Part shown: piece after piece, positions 1 to 9,442 of the stretch | Position numbering within the stretch: position 1 is the stretch's first letter | Layout: each line of letters begins with the position of its first letter | NCBI GenBank assembly: GCA_018828125.1 | Contig: JAHJWB010000017.1 | Span: forward strand, 124,001 to 188,000 | Reading direction: 5' to 3' | Length of the DNA stretch: 64,000 nucleotides | Source: Gammaproteobacteria bacterium | GTDB lineage: Bacteria; Pseudomonadota; Gammaproteobacteria; Burkholderiales; Burkholderiaceae_C | Notes under the pieces: generated by a model | The model's input: the letters and a program-made list of their open reading frames with translations, nothing else | The model's database searches: none | What the model was told of the DNA's origin: nothing | Program-made: the position numbers and the translations under genes

Positions 1-245
1 GTGATAAGCGCCGTCAACCCGGTGTATCGAAAAATAGCGCGATACAGCCCGAGCTTGGCAAAGATGGGAAAGGCCAGGGCAGGGGCCAGTGCATAGGCTA
101 GCCACTGCATGCCCTCGGGCCAGTGGGGGGCTTCCAGCCGCAACGTAAAGGCAAGCCACATCGCAATGAAGCCCATGCACACATCCATCAGCACGACGAT
201 AAGACGCTTGGCCGCGCGTGACCAACCCAGTATGCGGCTCAGCAT
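1..245 (-). CDS. CapD/WbpM-type nucleotide-sugar epimerase/dehydratase, N-terminal part
   Basis: Partial gene running off the left edge; only the first 81 codons are present. The protein starts MLSRILGWSRAAKRLIVVLM and continues with hydrophobic stretches (around GFIAMWLAFTLRLE and WLAYALAPALAFPIFAKLGL), then LYRAIFRYTGL. This membrane-anchor pattern and the YRAIFRYTG motif are typical of the N-terminus of large inner-membrane polysaccharide biosynthesis proteins that act as UDP-sugar 4,6-dehydratases or epimerases. The catalytic Rossmann domain lies outside the window. It follows the LON-domain gene on the same strand after 46 bp. Family assignment is by recall of the N-terminal motif. Confidence 0.75.
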   Translation of the reverse strand, partial: MLSRILGWSRAAKRLIVVLMDVCMGFIAMWLAFTLRLEAPHWPEGMQWLAYALAPALAFPIFAKLGLYRAIFRYTGLTALI

Positions 246-291
246 GGGCGCGCAGGAAAACCAGGAAAGAAGGGGGTTGCGACGAAAGCTG

Positions 292-933
292 TCATGTGGA
301 GGGCGCAATCCCCGTGCGCTCCAGCACATCCCCCACCAGCTCCAGCCGCACCAGCGGGTTGTCCAGTTCCATCAAGCGTTGCTTGAGCTCAAGGGGGACC
401 GGCAGCAGTTCGCACCAGCGGTTCGCCACCCATCCGCAGTCGCTGAGCTGCGCTGCGGTAGGTTCAGCCGCAATGTGAGCGTCGGGGTCGCGCTGGCGCA
501 GGGTGTGCAGCACCTGGGCGAGGGCTGTGGCGGCTTTTTGAAGGTCATCGGGAATGGGGATGGTCAGATCCGCGTCCAGATGGTCTACATCCGCAATCCA
601 CAGGCCGTGTGGCAGGTGACTGCGGCGCGTGATGCGAAAGCGCTGGCTGCCACGGCACAGCAGCGTGATCAGGCCGGGCTGCGGCGTGTCCATCTGGTCG
701 ATGACGGCCAGGGTGCCGATGTCGTTGAACTGCTCTTCGGGCGCGCCCGCTTGGCGCACTTCGCGGCCCTGGGTCAAGGCGACGACACCGAACGGAGCGC
801 CTGCTGCGTGGCATTTGCGCACCATGTCGAGGTAGCGCACCTCAAACACGCGCAACGCCAGCAGGCCGCCGGGAAACAGCACCGAGCCGAGGGGGAAAAG
901 TGGCAGGGATGACAGGGGGAGGGGGTGTGTCAT
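292..933 (-). CDS. LON peptidase substrate-binding (N-terminal) domain protein
   Basis: A 213-residue protein starting MTHPLPLSSLPLFPLGSVLF. The LPLFPLGSVLFPGGLLALRVFEVRY segment is the signature of the Lon N-terminal substrate-binding domain. No AAA+ or serine protease domain follows, so this is the stand-alone form whose function is not well established. I chose the ATG at 933 because the domain begins directly after it; in-frame ATGs at 963 and 1035 exist but encode unconserved residues and run into the divergent YggT gene. No strong Shine-Dalgarno is seen before 933. It is probably co-transcribed with the CapD-like gene downstream. Confidence 0.8.
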   Translation of the reverse strand: MTHPLPLSSLPLFPLGSVLFPGGLLALRVFEVRYLDMVRKCHAAGAPFGVVALTQGREVRQAGAPEEQFNDIGTLAVIDQMDTPQPGLITLLCRGSQRFRITRRSHLPHGLWIADVDHLDADLTIPIPDDLQKAATALAQVLHTLRQRDPDAHIAAEPTAAQLSDCGWVANRWCELLPVPLELKQRLMELDNPLVRLELVGDVLERTGIAPST

Positions 934-1013
934 GAAGAGGGCGATGCCATGGCCCGCTATCATCCCATGACGTCGCCTGCTTTCGCAGCGCCCCTCCTGC
1001 TTTTGTCTCATCC

Positions 1014-1562
1014 ATGCTCTACCAAATCGCCTCATTTCTGCTTGACGTTGTTGGTGGCCTGCTCACGGGGGCATGTCTTTTGCGCCTTTACATGCAGTGG
1101 CAGCGCATCTCGTTTTCGAACCCGATTGGGGGTCTGGTTTTTGCGTTGACCGACTGGCTGATTCTGCCCCTGCGCCGGCTGATCCCGCCGGTAGGGCGCT
1201 GGGATGTTTCGAGCCTGGTGGCTGCCGCCTTGCTCCAACTGGTGCAATATGCTTTGCTTACCCTGCTGCTGGGTGCGGCTTCGGCGTGGGCCTGGTTGCC
1301 GTGGCTGGCGTTGTTCGGCCTGGCGCGGGTCGCGGTATCGGGGCTGATTGGCTTGTTGATCGTGTATGCCGTGATGTCCTGGGTACAGGCGCGGTCACCG
1401 CTCGCCGATGTGATTGCCTGGCTGTGCGAGCCCATCCTGCGGCCGTTTCGCCGCCTCATTCCGCTGGTTGGGGGCTTCGATTTGTCACCGCTGGTGATAC
1501 TGGTGTTGCTGCAGGTGGCGATGATTGTGCTGGGCCATTTGCAGGCCAGCGTGATGCGGTAA
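1014..1562 (+). CDS. YggT family membrane protein
   Basis: 182 residues with two tandem copies of the YggT motif. Each has a hydrophobic helix followed by a proline/arginine loop: LTDWLILPLRRLIPPVGRWD near residues 45-65 and LCEPILRPFRRLIPLVGGFD near 135-155. Four to five membrane segments are expected. YggT proteins sit in the inner membrane and are linked to osmotic or envelope homeostasis in a general way only. Transcribed divergently from the LON-domain gene, with no gene between it and the convergent accD except a palindromic repeat. Confidence 0.85.
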   Translation: MLYQIASFLLDVVGGLLTGACLLRLYMQWQRISFSNPIGGLVFALTDWLILPLRRLIPPVGRWDVSSLVAAALLQLVQYALLTLLLGAASAWAWLPWLALFGLARVAVSGLIGLLIVYAVMSWVQARSPLADVIAWLCEPILRPFRRLIPLVGGFDLSPLVILVLLQVAMIVLGHLQASVMR

Positions 1563-1690
1563 ATAGAAACTTCCCGTGAGTCGCCTTTGGCTATGGGTCA
1601 GTCCTTGCTTGCCGTCCCTGGCCTGGACTGCGCATGTTCGCTACGCCGCGCGCGGAGCGGGACGAAGTCGATTTTCTCTGAAAATCTAAG

Positions 1691-1745
1691 TCAAATTGGC
1701 CTTTGGCGCTTGTGTGGTAAGCGCGAGTAGCTATTAAAATCGTAG
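1691..1745 (+). repeat. Comamonadaceae-type palindromic intergenic element, copy 1
   Basis: Starts TCAAATTGGCCTTTGGCGCT and ends AGTAGCTATTAAAATCGTAG, with an imperfect inverted repeat around GGCGCTT / AAGCGCG. It matches the better copy at 38271-38325 almost end to end. It lies in the 256-bp space between the convergent yggT and accD genes, where I see no gene. Confidence 0.8.
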
Positions 1746-1818
1746 TGTTTTGAGGCCGCCGCTGCCGGGTGTGGCACTTGTACCGGGGCCGCATGTACGA
1801 AGCGGCCCGGCCCGGCAC

Positions 1819-2691
1819 TCACATCACCGCGTCGGCTGGCAGGCGTTGCAGCATGGCCAGACTGTTGGCGACCGTATTGCGCAGCTCACGGCGGTCGCAG
1901 ATGAAATCCACGGCGCCCTTGGTTTGCAGGAACTCGGCGCGCTGGAAGCCTTCGGGCAGCGTCACGCGCACGGTGGATTCGATCACGCGAGGGCCGGCAA
2001 AACCGATGAGCGCCTTGGGTTCGGCAATCACAATATCGCCGACAAACGCAAAACCAGCGCTGACGCCGCCCATGGTTGGGTCGGTCAGAACACTGACATA
2101 GGGCAGGCCCTTCTTGGCCAGGCGGGTGAGGGCTGCATTGGTTTTGGCCATCTGCATCAGCGAGAGCAGGCCTTCCTGCATGCGCGCGCCGCCGGTGGCG
2201 GTAAAGCAGATGAACGGCACCTTTTGTTCGATGGCGGTTTCGACGCCGCGCACGAAGCGCTCACCAACCACTGACCCCATGGAGCCACCCATGAAGTCGA
2301 ATTCGAAGCACGCGGCCACCACGTTGATGCTTTTGACGGCACCGCCCATGACGATAAGGGCGTCGGTTTCGCCAGTGTTTTCCAGCGCTTCTTTCAGCCG
2401 CTCAGGGTACTTGCGGCTGTCCTTGAACTTGAGGGCGTCCACCGGCAGCACTTCCTGGCCGATCTCATAGCGTCCTTCCGCGTCCAGAAACGCGTTCAGA
2501 CGGGGGCGGGCGCCAATGCGATGGTGGTGGCTGCAGGTGGGGCACACATTCTGGTTGTGCTCCAGATCCGCCTTGTAGAGCACTGTCTCGCAGCTCGGGC
2601 ACTTGATCCACAGACCTTCAGGTACCTGGCGGCGCTCGGTGGGGTCGGTTTGCTGGATTTTGGCGGGCAGAAGTTTTTCAAGCCAGGACAT
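1819..2691 (-). CDS. accD: Acetyl-CoA carboxylase carboxyltransferase subunit beta
   Basis: 290 residues, the usual AccD length. It is the beta subunit of the carboxyltransferase that moves CO2 from biotin carboxyl carrier protein to acetyl-CoA, giving malonyl-CoA for fatty acid synthesis in the cytoplasm. The N-terminal zinc finger is visible as C31-x2-C34 and C50-x2-C53 (CPSC, CPTC). The crotonase-like body carries [18 protein letters not shown] and [13 protein letters not shown]. It is the last gene of the minus-strand truA-trpF-trpB-trpA-accD series, 113 bp after trpA. The gap holds a perfect 8-bp hairpin at 2770-2788 without a T-run. The often neighbouring folC is not here. Confidence 0.97.
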   Translation of the reverse strand: MSWLEKLLPAKIQQTDPTERRQVPEGLWIKCPSCETVLYKADLEHNQNVCPTCSHHHRIGARPRLNAFLDAEGRYEIGQEVLPVDALKFKDSRKYPERLKEALENTGETDALIVMGGAVKSINVVAACFEFDFMGGSMGSVVGERFVRGVETAIEQKVPFICFTATGGARMQEGLLSLMQMAKTNAALTRLAKKGLPYVSVLTDPTMGGVSAGFAFVGDIVIAEPKALIGFAGPRVIESTVRVTLPEGFQRAEFLQTKGAVDFICDRRELRNTVANSLAMLQRLPADAVM

Positions 2692-2804
2692 GGTGGTTTC
2701 CTCTTCAGTAGCGCGACCTGACGCAAAAGCTGTGGGCAGTTGACGGAGCAGATCGGGTGTGAATGTTTGGGCGCCTCAAGGAGGCGCCGGGCTGCATTAT
2801 GCGA

Positions 2805-3614
2805 CTAGGCGTCCAAGGCCTTGCGGATGCCGCGCAGGAAGTCGATCGTGATCGGGACCACCTTGGCATGCTCCTGGTCTTCGATGAGCTGGATGATGCG
2901 GCTGCCAATGACCACCGCATCTGCCACTTTGCCAATCGCCTGTGCGGTCGCGGCATCGCGGATACCAAAACCCACGCCTACCGGGATGTGCACATGCTGG
3001 CGGATGCGGGGCAGCATCTGTTCCACCGCAGACGTGTCAAGGATGCCCGAACCGGTCACCCCCTTGAGCGATACGTAGTACACATACCCGCTGGCCACAC
3101 GCGCCACCTGGGCCATGCGCTCTTCGGTGCTGGTGGGGGCCAACAGGAAGATCAGGTCCATGCCGTGCGCGCGCAGGCTGGCGGCAAACGCTTCGCATTC
3201 TTCGGGCGGGTAGTCCACGATGAGCACCCCGTCCACACCGGCAGCGGCGGCATCGCGCACAAAGGCGCCCTCGCCGTGGATCTGGTCATAGCGCTCCACG
3301 GGGTTGGCGTAGCCCATCAGCACCACGGGCGTGTTGCTGTTACGTTTGCGGAAATCGCGCACGTGGTCCAGCACTTGCACCATGCCAACACCAAGGCCCA
3401 AGGCCTTTTCACCAGCCTTCTGGATGACGGGGCCGTCGGCCATGGGGTCTGAAAACGGTACGCCCAGTTCGATGATGTCGGCACCCGCATCCACCATGCC
3501 GTGCATGAGCGCAGGGGTGATGTCGGCAAACGGGAAACCGGCCGTGACATACGGGATCAGCGCTTTGCGGCCCTGAGCCTTGAGGGCTGAAAGGGTGGAC
3601 TCGATGCGGCTCAT
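2805..3614 (-). CDS. trpA: Tryptophan synthase alpha subunit
   Basis: 269 residues starting [15 protein letters not shown]. It splits indole-3-glycerol phosphate into indole and glyceraldehyde 3-phosphate within the alpha2beta2 complex. The catalytic pair is visible as E49 ([11 protein letters not shown]) and D60 (PMADGP). The ATG at 3614 overlaps the TGA of trpB in an ATGA, which argues for translational coupling and decides the start; an upstream in-frame ATG at 3665 would lie inside trpB. Confidence 0.97.
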   Translation of the reverse strand: MSRIESTLSALKAQGRKALIPYVTAGFPFADITPALMHGMVDAGADIIELGVPFSDPMADGPVIQKAGEKALGLGVGMVQVLDHVRDFRKRNSNTPVVLMGYANPVERYDQIHGEGAFVRDAAAAGVDGVLIVDYPPEECEAFAASLRAHGMDLIFLLAPTSTEERMAQVARVASGYVYYVSLKGVTGSGILDTSAVEQMLPRIRQHVHIPVGVGFGIRDAATAQAIGKVADAVVIGSRIIQLIEDQEHAKVVPITIDFLRGIRKALDA

Positions 3615-4894
3615 TTGACCACCTTGATAGATTGCTCGCCGCCTTTGACAGCCTGCCCCTGGCAACTGGGGCGGCAGTAGAAATCAGCCCCGCTCAGGTC
3701 GGCCACAGTGCCGATGTCCTTGTCACCCCGACCCGAAAGGTTGACCAAAATGGACTGGTCGGCCCGCATGGTCTTGGCCAGCTTCATGGCATAGGCCACC
3801 GCGTGGCTGGACTCAAGCGCAGGGATGATCCCCTCGGTGCGACACAGGTAGTGAAAAGCGTCCAGTGCCTCTTTGTCGGTGATGCCGACATATTCGGCAC
3901 GTCCGATTTCCTGCAACCACGCATGCTCCGGGCCCACGCCCGGGTAGTCCAGGCCGGCGCTGATGCTGTGGGTTTCGGTGATTTGGCCGTTGGCGTCCTG
4001 CAGAATGAACGTGCGGTTACCGTGCAAAACGCCGGAACTGCCCTTTTGCAGCGATGCGGAATGCTTGCCAGACTCCAACCCTTCACCTGCCGCTTCCACG
4101 CCGATGAGGCGGGTCTTTGCAAACGGAATGTAGGGGTGGAAGATGCCCATGGCGTTGCTGCCGCCGCCCACGCAAGCGATCACGGCGTCGGGCTGCTCGC
4201 CCACGACTTTCTGCTCGGCCAGCATGGCAGGCAGTTGCTCGATGCACTCCTTGCCGATCACGCTCTGGAAATCGCGCACCATCATCGGATAAGGGTGGGG
4301 GCCCGCCACGGTGCCGATGATGTAGAAGGTGTTGTCCACGTTGGCCACCCAGTCGCGCATGGCTTCATTGAGCGCATCTTTCAGCGTCTTGCTGCCGCTA
4401 TCGACCGGCACCACCGTGGCGCCCAGCAGTTTCATGCGATACACGTTGGGACTTTGGCGCTTGACATCTTCCGCCCCCATGTACACCACACACTCCAATC
4501 CATAGCGCGCGCAGATGGTGGCGGTGGCCACGCCGTGTTGACCAGCGCCGGTTTCGGCAATCACGCGAGGCTTGCCCATGCGCTTGGCGAGCATGGCCTG
4601 GCCGATCACGTTGTTGATCTTGTGGGCGCCGGTGTGGTTCAGGTCTTCGCGCTTGAGGTAGATCTGCGCTCCGCCCATTTCGCGGCTGGCGCGGGCAGCA
4701 TGGTAGACCGGGGAGGGGCGGCCAACGAAGTGCTTGAGCTCGTAGTGAAACTCGGCCAGAAACTCGGGGTCATGCTGGTAGCGGGCATAGGCCTCGCGCA
4801 GTTCCTGAATGGCGTGGGTCAAGGTCTCGCTGACGAAACTGCCGCCGTAAGAGCCGAAATGGCCTGAAGGATCAGGTTGCTGATAGGAATTCAT
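3611..4894 (-). CDS. trpB: Tryptophan synthase beta subunit
   Basis: 427 residues from [20 protein letters not shown]. It is the PLP enzyme that joins indole and serine to make tryptophan. PLP lysine K92 lies in [10 protein letters not shown], and the phosphate loop GGGSNAMG is present. The start overlaps the end of trpF by 23 bp; in-frame upstream ATGs (to 4927) would extend it with unconserved residues. After the usual end near [16 protein letters not shown] there is a tail of about 25 residues containing two cysteines (FYCRPSCQG) that the enterobacterial enzyme lacks; I cannot say whether relatives share it. Confidence 0.96.
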   Translation of the reverse strand: MNSYQQPDPSGHFGSYGGSFVSETLTHAIQELREAYARYQHDPEFLAEFHYELKHFVGRPSPVYHAARASREMGGAQIYLKREDLNHTGAHKINNVIGQAMLAKRMGKPRVIAETGAGQHGVATATICARYGLECVVYMGAEDVKRQSPNVYRMKLLGATVVPVDSGSKTLKDALNEAMRDWVANVDNTFYIIGTVAGPHPYPMMVRDFQSVIGKECIEQLPAMLAEQKVVGEQPDAVIACVGGGSNAMGIFHPYIPFAKTRLIGVEAAGEGLESGKHSASLQKGSSGVLHGNRTFILQDANGQITETHSISAGLDYPGVGPEHAWLQEIGRAEYVGITDKEALDAFHYLCRTEGIIPALESSHAVAYAMKLAKTMRADQSILVNLSGRGDKDIGTVADLSGADFYCRPSCQGQAVKGGEQSIKVVK

Positions 4895-5627
4895 GGGGAT
4901 TCTTTGCAAGTTGTGCATCGGCCGCACGCACGGCGGCTACGAAGCGTTGAATTTTTTCGGCGTCCTTGATGCCCTTGATGGGTTTGCCATCGGGGCCGTC
5001 GGCTTCTACGCCTGAACTGACATCAACCGCCAGCGTCTTGCAACGCGGGCGGACTTGCAAAATGCCATCGGTCACGTTTGCAGGCGTGAGTCCACCAGAC
5101 AAAACGAGGTGAGAGTCGACGCTTGGTGGAAGGAGTGACCAATTGAATGCCTTGCCGCCGCCGCCATAACCCTCGACATGGGCGTCGAGCAGGATGGCCT
5201 GGGCGTGGGAGTAATCGAGCGCGTATTTTACGAGGTCAAACTGGGCCGCACCGTCACCAAGGGGAATACGTGCTGCTCGCAGATACGGACGCGCACCACC
5301 GTCGGTGGCATCCAAGCAGTCCTGGGGTAGCTCATCACCATGAAATTGAACGGTAGCGCTTGGTATCAAAGCGCTGGCAGCTATCACATTGGTAGCGAGC
5401 TCATTCACAACGAGCAAAACGGGTGTGACAAAGGGCGGAAGGCGCCTGGCCAGTTGCGCAGCGCGCTGGGGCGTGACCGCACGGGGACTGGGGGCGTACA
5501 GCACGAATCCGACCGCATCGGCGCCAGCCGCCACGGCAGCGTCCACGTCCGCTTCACGGGTCAGGCCGCAGATCTTGATGCGGGTGCGAGAAGGGCGCAG
5601 CGTGAGGGCGGGTTGATTTGCTTTCAT
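4872..5627 (-). CDS. trpF: Phosphoribosylanthranilate isomerase
   Basis: 251 residues. It performs the Amadori rearrangement of N-(5-phosphoribosyl)anthranilate to CdRP in tryptophan synthesis. The catalytic cysteine C20 is in RIKICGLT and the catalytic aspartate is D148 in [17 protein letters not shown] and VSSGVE are also typical. The start is the ATG at 5627, which overlaps the TGA of truA as ATGA; the TTG at 5636 is the only alternative. Residues 78-96 are encoded by a full copy of the palindromic element otherwise found between genes here, apparently without changing protein length or frame. The C-terminus carries about 20 extra residues overlapping trpB. Confidence 0.95.
   Translation of the reverse strand: MKANQPALTLRPSRTRIKICGLTREADVDAAVAAGADAVGFVLYAPSPRAVTPQRAAQLARRLPPFVTPVLLVVNELATNVIAASALIPSATVQFHGDELPQDCLDATDGGARPYLRAARIPLGDGAAQFDLVKYALDYSHAQAILLDAHVEGYGGGGKAFNWSLLPPSVDSHLVLSGGLTPANVTDGILQVRPRCKTLAVDVSSGVEADGPDGKPIKGIKDAEKIQRFVAAVRAADAQLAKNPHEFLSAT
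5342..5395 (+). repeat. Palindromic element inside trpF, copy 2
   Basis: GAAATTGAACGGTAGCGCTT, then GGTATC, then AAAGCGCTGGCAGCTATCAC and ATTGGTAG. It aligns over its whole length with the intergenic copy at 38271-38325. It lies fully within the trpF reading frame and is read on the minus strand as residues 78-96 ([19 protein letters not shown]). Confidence 0.8.
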
Positions 5628-6442
5628 GGCAGCCAATCATACGCAGCCGTGCGCTGGGGCAGACCCCAGGTGACGTCGTAGACCGGGCCTTGAAAATACA
5701 GTCCATCCGGGGAGAACGTGGGCGCTGCGACCTTGCGCGACTTGGCATCCAGTACCTGCTGCACCCAATGGGGCGGCTGGTCAGCCTGGCCCACAGCAAT
5801 CAGGCAGCCCATGATGTTCCGAATCATGTGGTGCAAGAACGCGTTGGCTTCAAACTCAAAACGCCAGTAGCAGGGACTCCAGCCCAGTTCAGGGTGGGGG
5901 GCGCTTAGGCCGCGCCGCGAGATGTCGATGCGCTGCAGCGTCTTGATGGGCGACTTTGCCTGACAGGCTGAGGCGCGGAATGAACTGAAGTCATGCTCGC
6001 CCAACAAGTGGTCTGCGGCGCGCCGCATGGCGTCGTGGTCGAGGGGGCGGAACACCCATCCCACGCGCCCGGCATCCACACTGGGCCGCACGGGTGACTG
6101 CAGCAGCACATAGGCGTAACGCCGCGCCACGGCGCTTGCTCGGGCGTGAAAACTGTCAGGCACCGTTTGCGCCCATTGCACGGCAATGTCTGCAGGAAGA
6201 AAGGTATTGGTGCCTCGGACCCAGGACGAGGGCGGGCGATCCAGCGGGGTGTCAAAGTGCACCACCTGCATCAGCCCGTGGACCCCGGCATCCGTACGTC
6301 CTGCACACAAAGTGCTGACGGGGTGCGTAGCAAAGCGGCCCAAGGCCGCTTCGAGTTTGTCTTGAATGGTGTTGCCAGACAGCTGGCTTTGCCAGCCGCT
6401 GTAAGTGCTACCGTTGTAGCTGACCCCCAGAGCCACCCTCAT
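5624..6442 (-). CDS. truA: tRNA pseudouridine(38-40) synthase
   Basis: 272 residues starting MRVALGVSYNGSTYSGWQSQ. It isomerises uridines 38-40 of tRNA anticodon arms. The catalytic aspartate lies in LCAGRTDAGVHGLMQVVHF, and the family motifs HHMIRNIMGCLIAVG and YRYAYVL-like (RRYAYVLLQ) are present. I chose the ATG at 6442 because the conserved fold starts there; the longer form to 6577 adds unconserved residues. It heads the coupled truA-trpF-trpB-trpA series, and its neighbours fimV and asd match the order seen in many proteobacteria. Confidence 0.95.
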   Translation of the reverse strand: MRVALGVSYNGSTYSGWQSQLSGNTIQDKLEAALGRFATHPVSTLCAGRTDAGVHGLMQVVHFDTPLDRPPSSWVRGTNTFLPADIAVQWAQTVPDSFHARASAVARRYAYVLLQSPVRPSVDAGRVGWVFRPLDHDAMRRAADHLLGEHDFSSFRASACQAKSPIKTLQRIDISRRGLSAPHPELGWSPCYWRFEFEANAFLHHMIRNIMGCLIAVGQADQPPHWVQQVLDAKSRKVAAPTFSPDGLYFQGPVYDVTWGLPQRTAAYDWLP

Positions 6443-6530
6443 CGGGTGTCCTGGGTTCGCATGTTGACGGGAGCTGCTGGGGTTGACCCGCGAGTCGTCG
6501 CAACAGTTGCATGCACAAGGCGAGGCTGCA

Positions 6531-9197
6531 TCAGCCCAGTTCAGCCAGCATGCGCTGGGCCCGGGTCTTGAGTGCACCGCTCGATTCGGCCACGACCTCC
6601 TCGATCAGCGTACGGGCACCGTCGGTGTCGCCAATGGCGTTGAACTCTTCTGCCAGCGCGAGCTTGGTGGCCAGCGGATCGTCTTGCGCTGCCGCTGAGC
6701 CATCGTCGGCAAAGTCCTGTGCTGGCGCGGGTGCAGGGGCCTTGGCCGCGGCTGCCGCCATGGGTTTGGTCGGGGCGTTGAGGTCCAGAGACAACTCGCC
6801 TAGGTCGAACTCCATGGGGCCCGAATCGGGAGCGCCGCCGGACAAGGGCATAGGGCCGGACGGCGCCATGCTGAGTTCATCTGACGGGAAGTCCAGGTTG
6901 GCGACCGGTGGCGGGGCCATCATGGGGCTGGGCGCCGTGTCTTGTGGACTCCATGCGGGAGGTGCCGACGCTTGTGGCAGATCGGGCAGGTCCAGCTCGG
7001 GGCGCAGGGTCTGGGGCTCGTCAGCGTCATCCGCCGCGCGGCGGGTACTGGCAGCAGCCGCTGCCGCAGCTGCGAAGCCACCGGCTGCAGCGGGGGGCGC
7101 TTCTGTCAGCGCGTCATCGGGCAAATCCAGGTCCAGATCCAGATCGAAATCCGGCGGCGATGCCGCTGCAGCACCAGCGGCGCCTGCGCCCGTGTAGGTG
7201 CTTGCAAAGCCGCCGGGTGGGATGGACGGCGACTCGTCTTCTGCGAGGCCAGGGCGGCCACCGGGTTGGTACAGGCGATTTTCAGGTTCCAGGTCGCGAC
7301 CGAGTTCTGCAATGCGCGCCCAGTCCGGGCCTTCGCCCTGCGTGAGCTTGAACACGTCGCCAGCCACTGCCTCAAAGGCCTTGCGGTCTTGGCGTTTCGC
7401 GTAGATCTCGCCCAGCTTGACGTGCACAGAGACACGCGCTGGGTTGTGGCGGATGGCTTCCTTCAGGATCTCTTCCGCCTGGAGGTCGCGTCCATAGGCC
7501 AGATATACGTCGGCTTCTGCTACGGGGTCGACATCACCGCCTGCGTCAAGTTGGCTGGGAGAGTAAGCCATCGACGAGCCTGTGGTCATCTCGCTGTTCG
7601 CGGTGTCCACCCGCTGACCGCCGCTGGCGCCGAAGAATGAGTCGGGCTGTATGCGGCTCTCGAGGAACGAACTGTCGACTCCGGCGTTTTCCTTTCGGCG
7701 CTGCACGACACGGTAGGCGCCGTAACCCAACAACAGCGCCAGCAGGCCGCCACCGGCGAGCGGCAGTACGGGGTCGTCGATCAAGCCTGCCAGAAAACCG
7801 GGTTCTTCGACGGGGGCGGGTGCAGGGGCTGGCACGGGTGGTGCGGCCACCACTGGGGCCTCAACCGGGGCGGATGCGGGCTCAGAAGCTGCATCTGCTG
7901 CGGGCACGGAGGCGTCGGTGGGGGCGCTGGCGGCGGTGTCGGATGCAGGGGCTTCCGGTGCCGTGGGCGTGGCTGGCACTGCGGGTGTTTGCACGGCCAC
8001 ACCAGCGGGGGCGCTGGCTGCGTCGGCCGCTGCAGGCGCGGCTGCGCCGCTGGGAGCCGACGCACCGCCGAGCTTGTTCAGGTCGGTGATGTTCTTGGAC
8101 AGCTCTGCCATCCTGGCCGCGGCTTCGGTGGCTTGTTTGTCCTTGGCCACTTGGTCTTCGGCCGCCTTTTGTCCAGCCACCGAGCCTTTGGACAGCGTGA
8201 GCTTGTCAGGGGCAGTGGTGGCGGGCTTCTTGTCTTCTACGCGGGTCTGCACCGTTCCAGTCGCCGAGCGCTGCGCGGCGGCGACTTCGGTCGAAGGGGC
8301 TGCGCCAGCGAGCTTGCGACGGAATTCGTTGAAGTCACGGGCCTGTGCGGACATCATCTGGCGCGCTTCAGGTGCGGGGGTGGCCTGGGCCGCAGCTTGG
8401 TCGGGCATCTGCAAGACAGCGCCTGCCTTGAGGCGGTTGACATTGCCTTGAATGAACGCATCGGGGTTGGCTCGCATCATGGCAACCAGCATCTGGTCCA
8501 GTGACACGCTGGCGGGGCGGTAAGCGTTTGCGATCCGACCCGCGGTATCGCCAGCTTGCACTGTCACGCCATCTGCCGGTGCTGCGCGCGGTGCGGCGGC
8601 TGGGCGGGGTGCCGCAGGCGCAGCTGCCGCATCGCTGCTCCGGGCTGGGGAGGCTGCACGAGGTGCTTGCGCTTGCGCGGCCGGGGCCGAAATCTGGGGT
8701 GATGCGGTAACGGCGGGCGCCGCGCGGCGGAGGGCCGGCGGGTCAAACAACATGGTGTAGCTGCGCACGATGCGGCCCGTGCCCCAGTTGGCGTCGAGCA
8801 CCAAGTCGAGGAAGGGCTCATTGACGGGCCGGTCGCTCGACAAGCGCAACACAGCGGTGCCGTCGGCGCGGCGCTGCAGCTGAATCTGCAGGTTGTTCAT
8901 GGTCGGCGTGAATTCCATGCCTTGTGCACGGAAGACTTCCGGGGTGGCGGTGGTAGCGCGCAATGTGTCGGCTTCAGCCGGAGTGATCTGTGGCAGATCG
9001 ATTTCGGCGCGCAAAGGCTCGCCCAAGGCAGACTGCACTGTGATGCGACCCAGGGCCAAAGCGGCTGCGTCTCCAGCGTAAAAGCCCGCTGACGCAACGG
9101 CCGCGGCCGCCAAGACTGAAAATTTCCATCGATGCATGTTTGCCAACAACTGATTAGGTTTTTTTGCGGCTCGGACGAGCGGTGCTTTTTTTCTCAT
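6531..9197 (-). CDS. fimV: FimV/HubP-type polar peptidoglycan-binding protein
   Basis: 888 residues from MRKKAPLVRAAKK; a shorter start at 9137 (MHRWKFSVLAAAAVASAG) is also possible. Parts in order: N-terminal hydrophobic export signal (about 21-45), FimV N-terminal domain with LGRITVQSALGEPLRAEIDL, an Ala/Pro-rich linker, a LysM-like region (about 209-262, VTVQAGDTAGRIANAY), a membrane helix near 470-490, a long acidic cytoplasmic part with a DLDLDLDL run, and the conserved C-terminal FimV motif (KLALAEEFNAIGDTDGARTL). Such proteins organise cell poles and support type IV pili and twitching. The gene stands 88 bp upstream of truA. Confidence 0.9.
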   Translation of the reverse strand: MRKKAPLVRAAKKPNQLLANMHRWKFSVLAAAAVASAGFYAGDAAALALGRITVQSALGEPLRAEIDLPQITPAEADTLRATTATPEVFRAQGMEFTPTMNNLQIQLQRRADGTAVLRLSSDRPVNEPFLDLVLDANWGTGRIVRSYTMLFDPPALRRAAPAVTASPQISAPAAQAQAPRAASPARSSDAAAAPAAPRPAAAPRAAPADGVTVQAGDTAGRIANAYRPASVSLDQMLVAMMRANPDAFIQGNVNRLKAGAVLQMPDQAAAQATPAPEARQMMSAQARDFNEFRRKLAGAAPSTEVAAAQRSATGTVQTRVEDKKPATTAPDKLTLSKGSVAGQKAAEDQVAKDKQATEAAARMAELSKNITDLNKLGGASAPSGAAAPAAADAASAPAGVAVQTPAVPATPTAPEAPASDTAASAPTDASVPAADAASEPASAPVEAPVVAAPPVPAPAPAPVEEPGFLAGLIDDPVLPLAGGGLLALLLGYGAYRVVQRRKENAGVDSSFLESRIQPDSFFGASGGQRVDTANSEMTTGSSMAYSPSQLDAGGDVDPVAEADVYLAYGRDLQAEEILKEAIRHNPARVSVHVKLGEIYAKRQDRKAFEAVAGDVFKLTQGEGPDWARIAELGRDLEPENRLYQPGGRPGLAEDESPSIPPGGFASTYTGAGAAGAAAASPPDFDLDLDLDLPDDALTEAPPAAAGGFAAAAAAAASTRRAADDADEPQTLRPELDLPDLPQASAPPAWSPQDTAPSPMMAPPPVANLDFPSDELSMAPSGPMPLSGGAPDSGPMEFDLGELSLDLNAPTKPMAAAAAKAPAPAPAQDFADDGSAAAQDDPLATKLALAEEFNAIGDTDGARTLIEEVVAESSGALKTRAQRMLAELG

Positions 9198-9238
9198 GGT
9201 CTGATCCCCGCCCCGGCGCGTGAAAATATGTAAAAAGC

Positions 9239-9267
9239 ACCATAGCATCAATGTTTTGCACTGACAA
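9239..9267 (-). promoter_or_regulatory. Candidate sigma70 promoter of fimV
   Basis: Read on the minus strand: TTGTCA, 17 nt, TATGGT, about 40 nt before the chosen fimV start. The -35 matches 5 of 6 and the -10 matches 4 of 6. Sequence match only. Confidence 0.4.
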
Positions 9268-9373
9268 GCTGAGGTGGCGCTGAAGCTTTGCGCGGGGTCT
9301 CGGCGCCCCAACTTGGGGCGCATAGATGTTGCCATTTGCCAACGACCCGTAACCGGGTGTGTCCAGACGTTGT

Positions 9374-9414
9374 TAATAAAAACGCGCGCCCAGCATTCAC
9401 GAGGCGCGCGTTTT
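9374..9414 (-). terminator. Rho-independent terminator of asd
   Basis: On the minus strand, about 30 nt after the asd stop: AAAACGCGCGCC, a 10-nt loop, GGCGCGCGTTTTTATT. The stem is very GC-rich and ends in a T-run, so it should separate asd from fimV transcription. Confidence 0.85.
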
Positions 9415-9442
9415 AGGCAACTTTTTAGCTAAGTCTTAGGTT

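Noticed and set aside
1591-1818. 75-codon minus-strand frame between yggT and accD
   Set aside because: It consists largely of the palindromic element and has no plausible start signal.
2770-2788. Terminator between trpA and accD
   Set aside because: The 8-bp hairpin is perfect but no T-run follows on the minus strand, so I do not call it a terminator.
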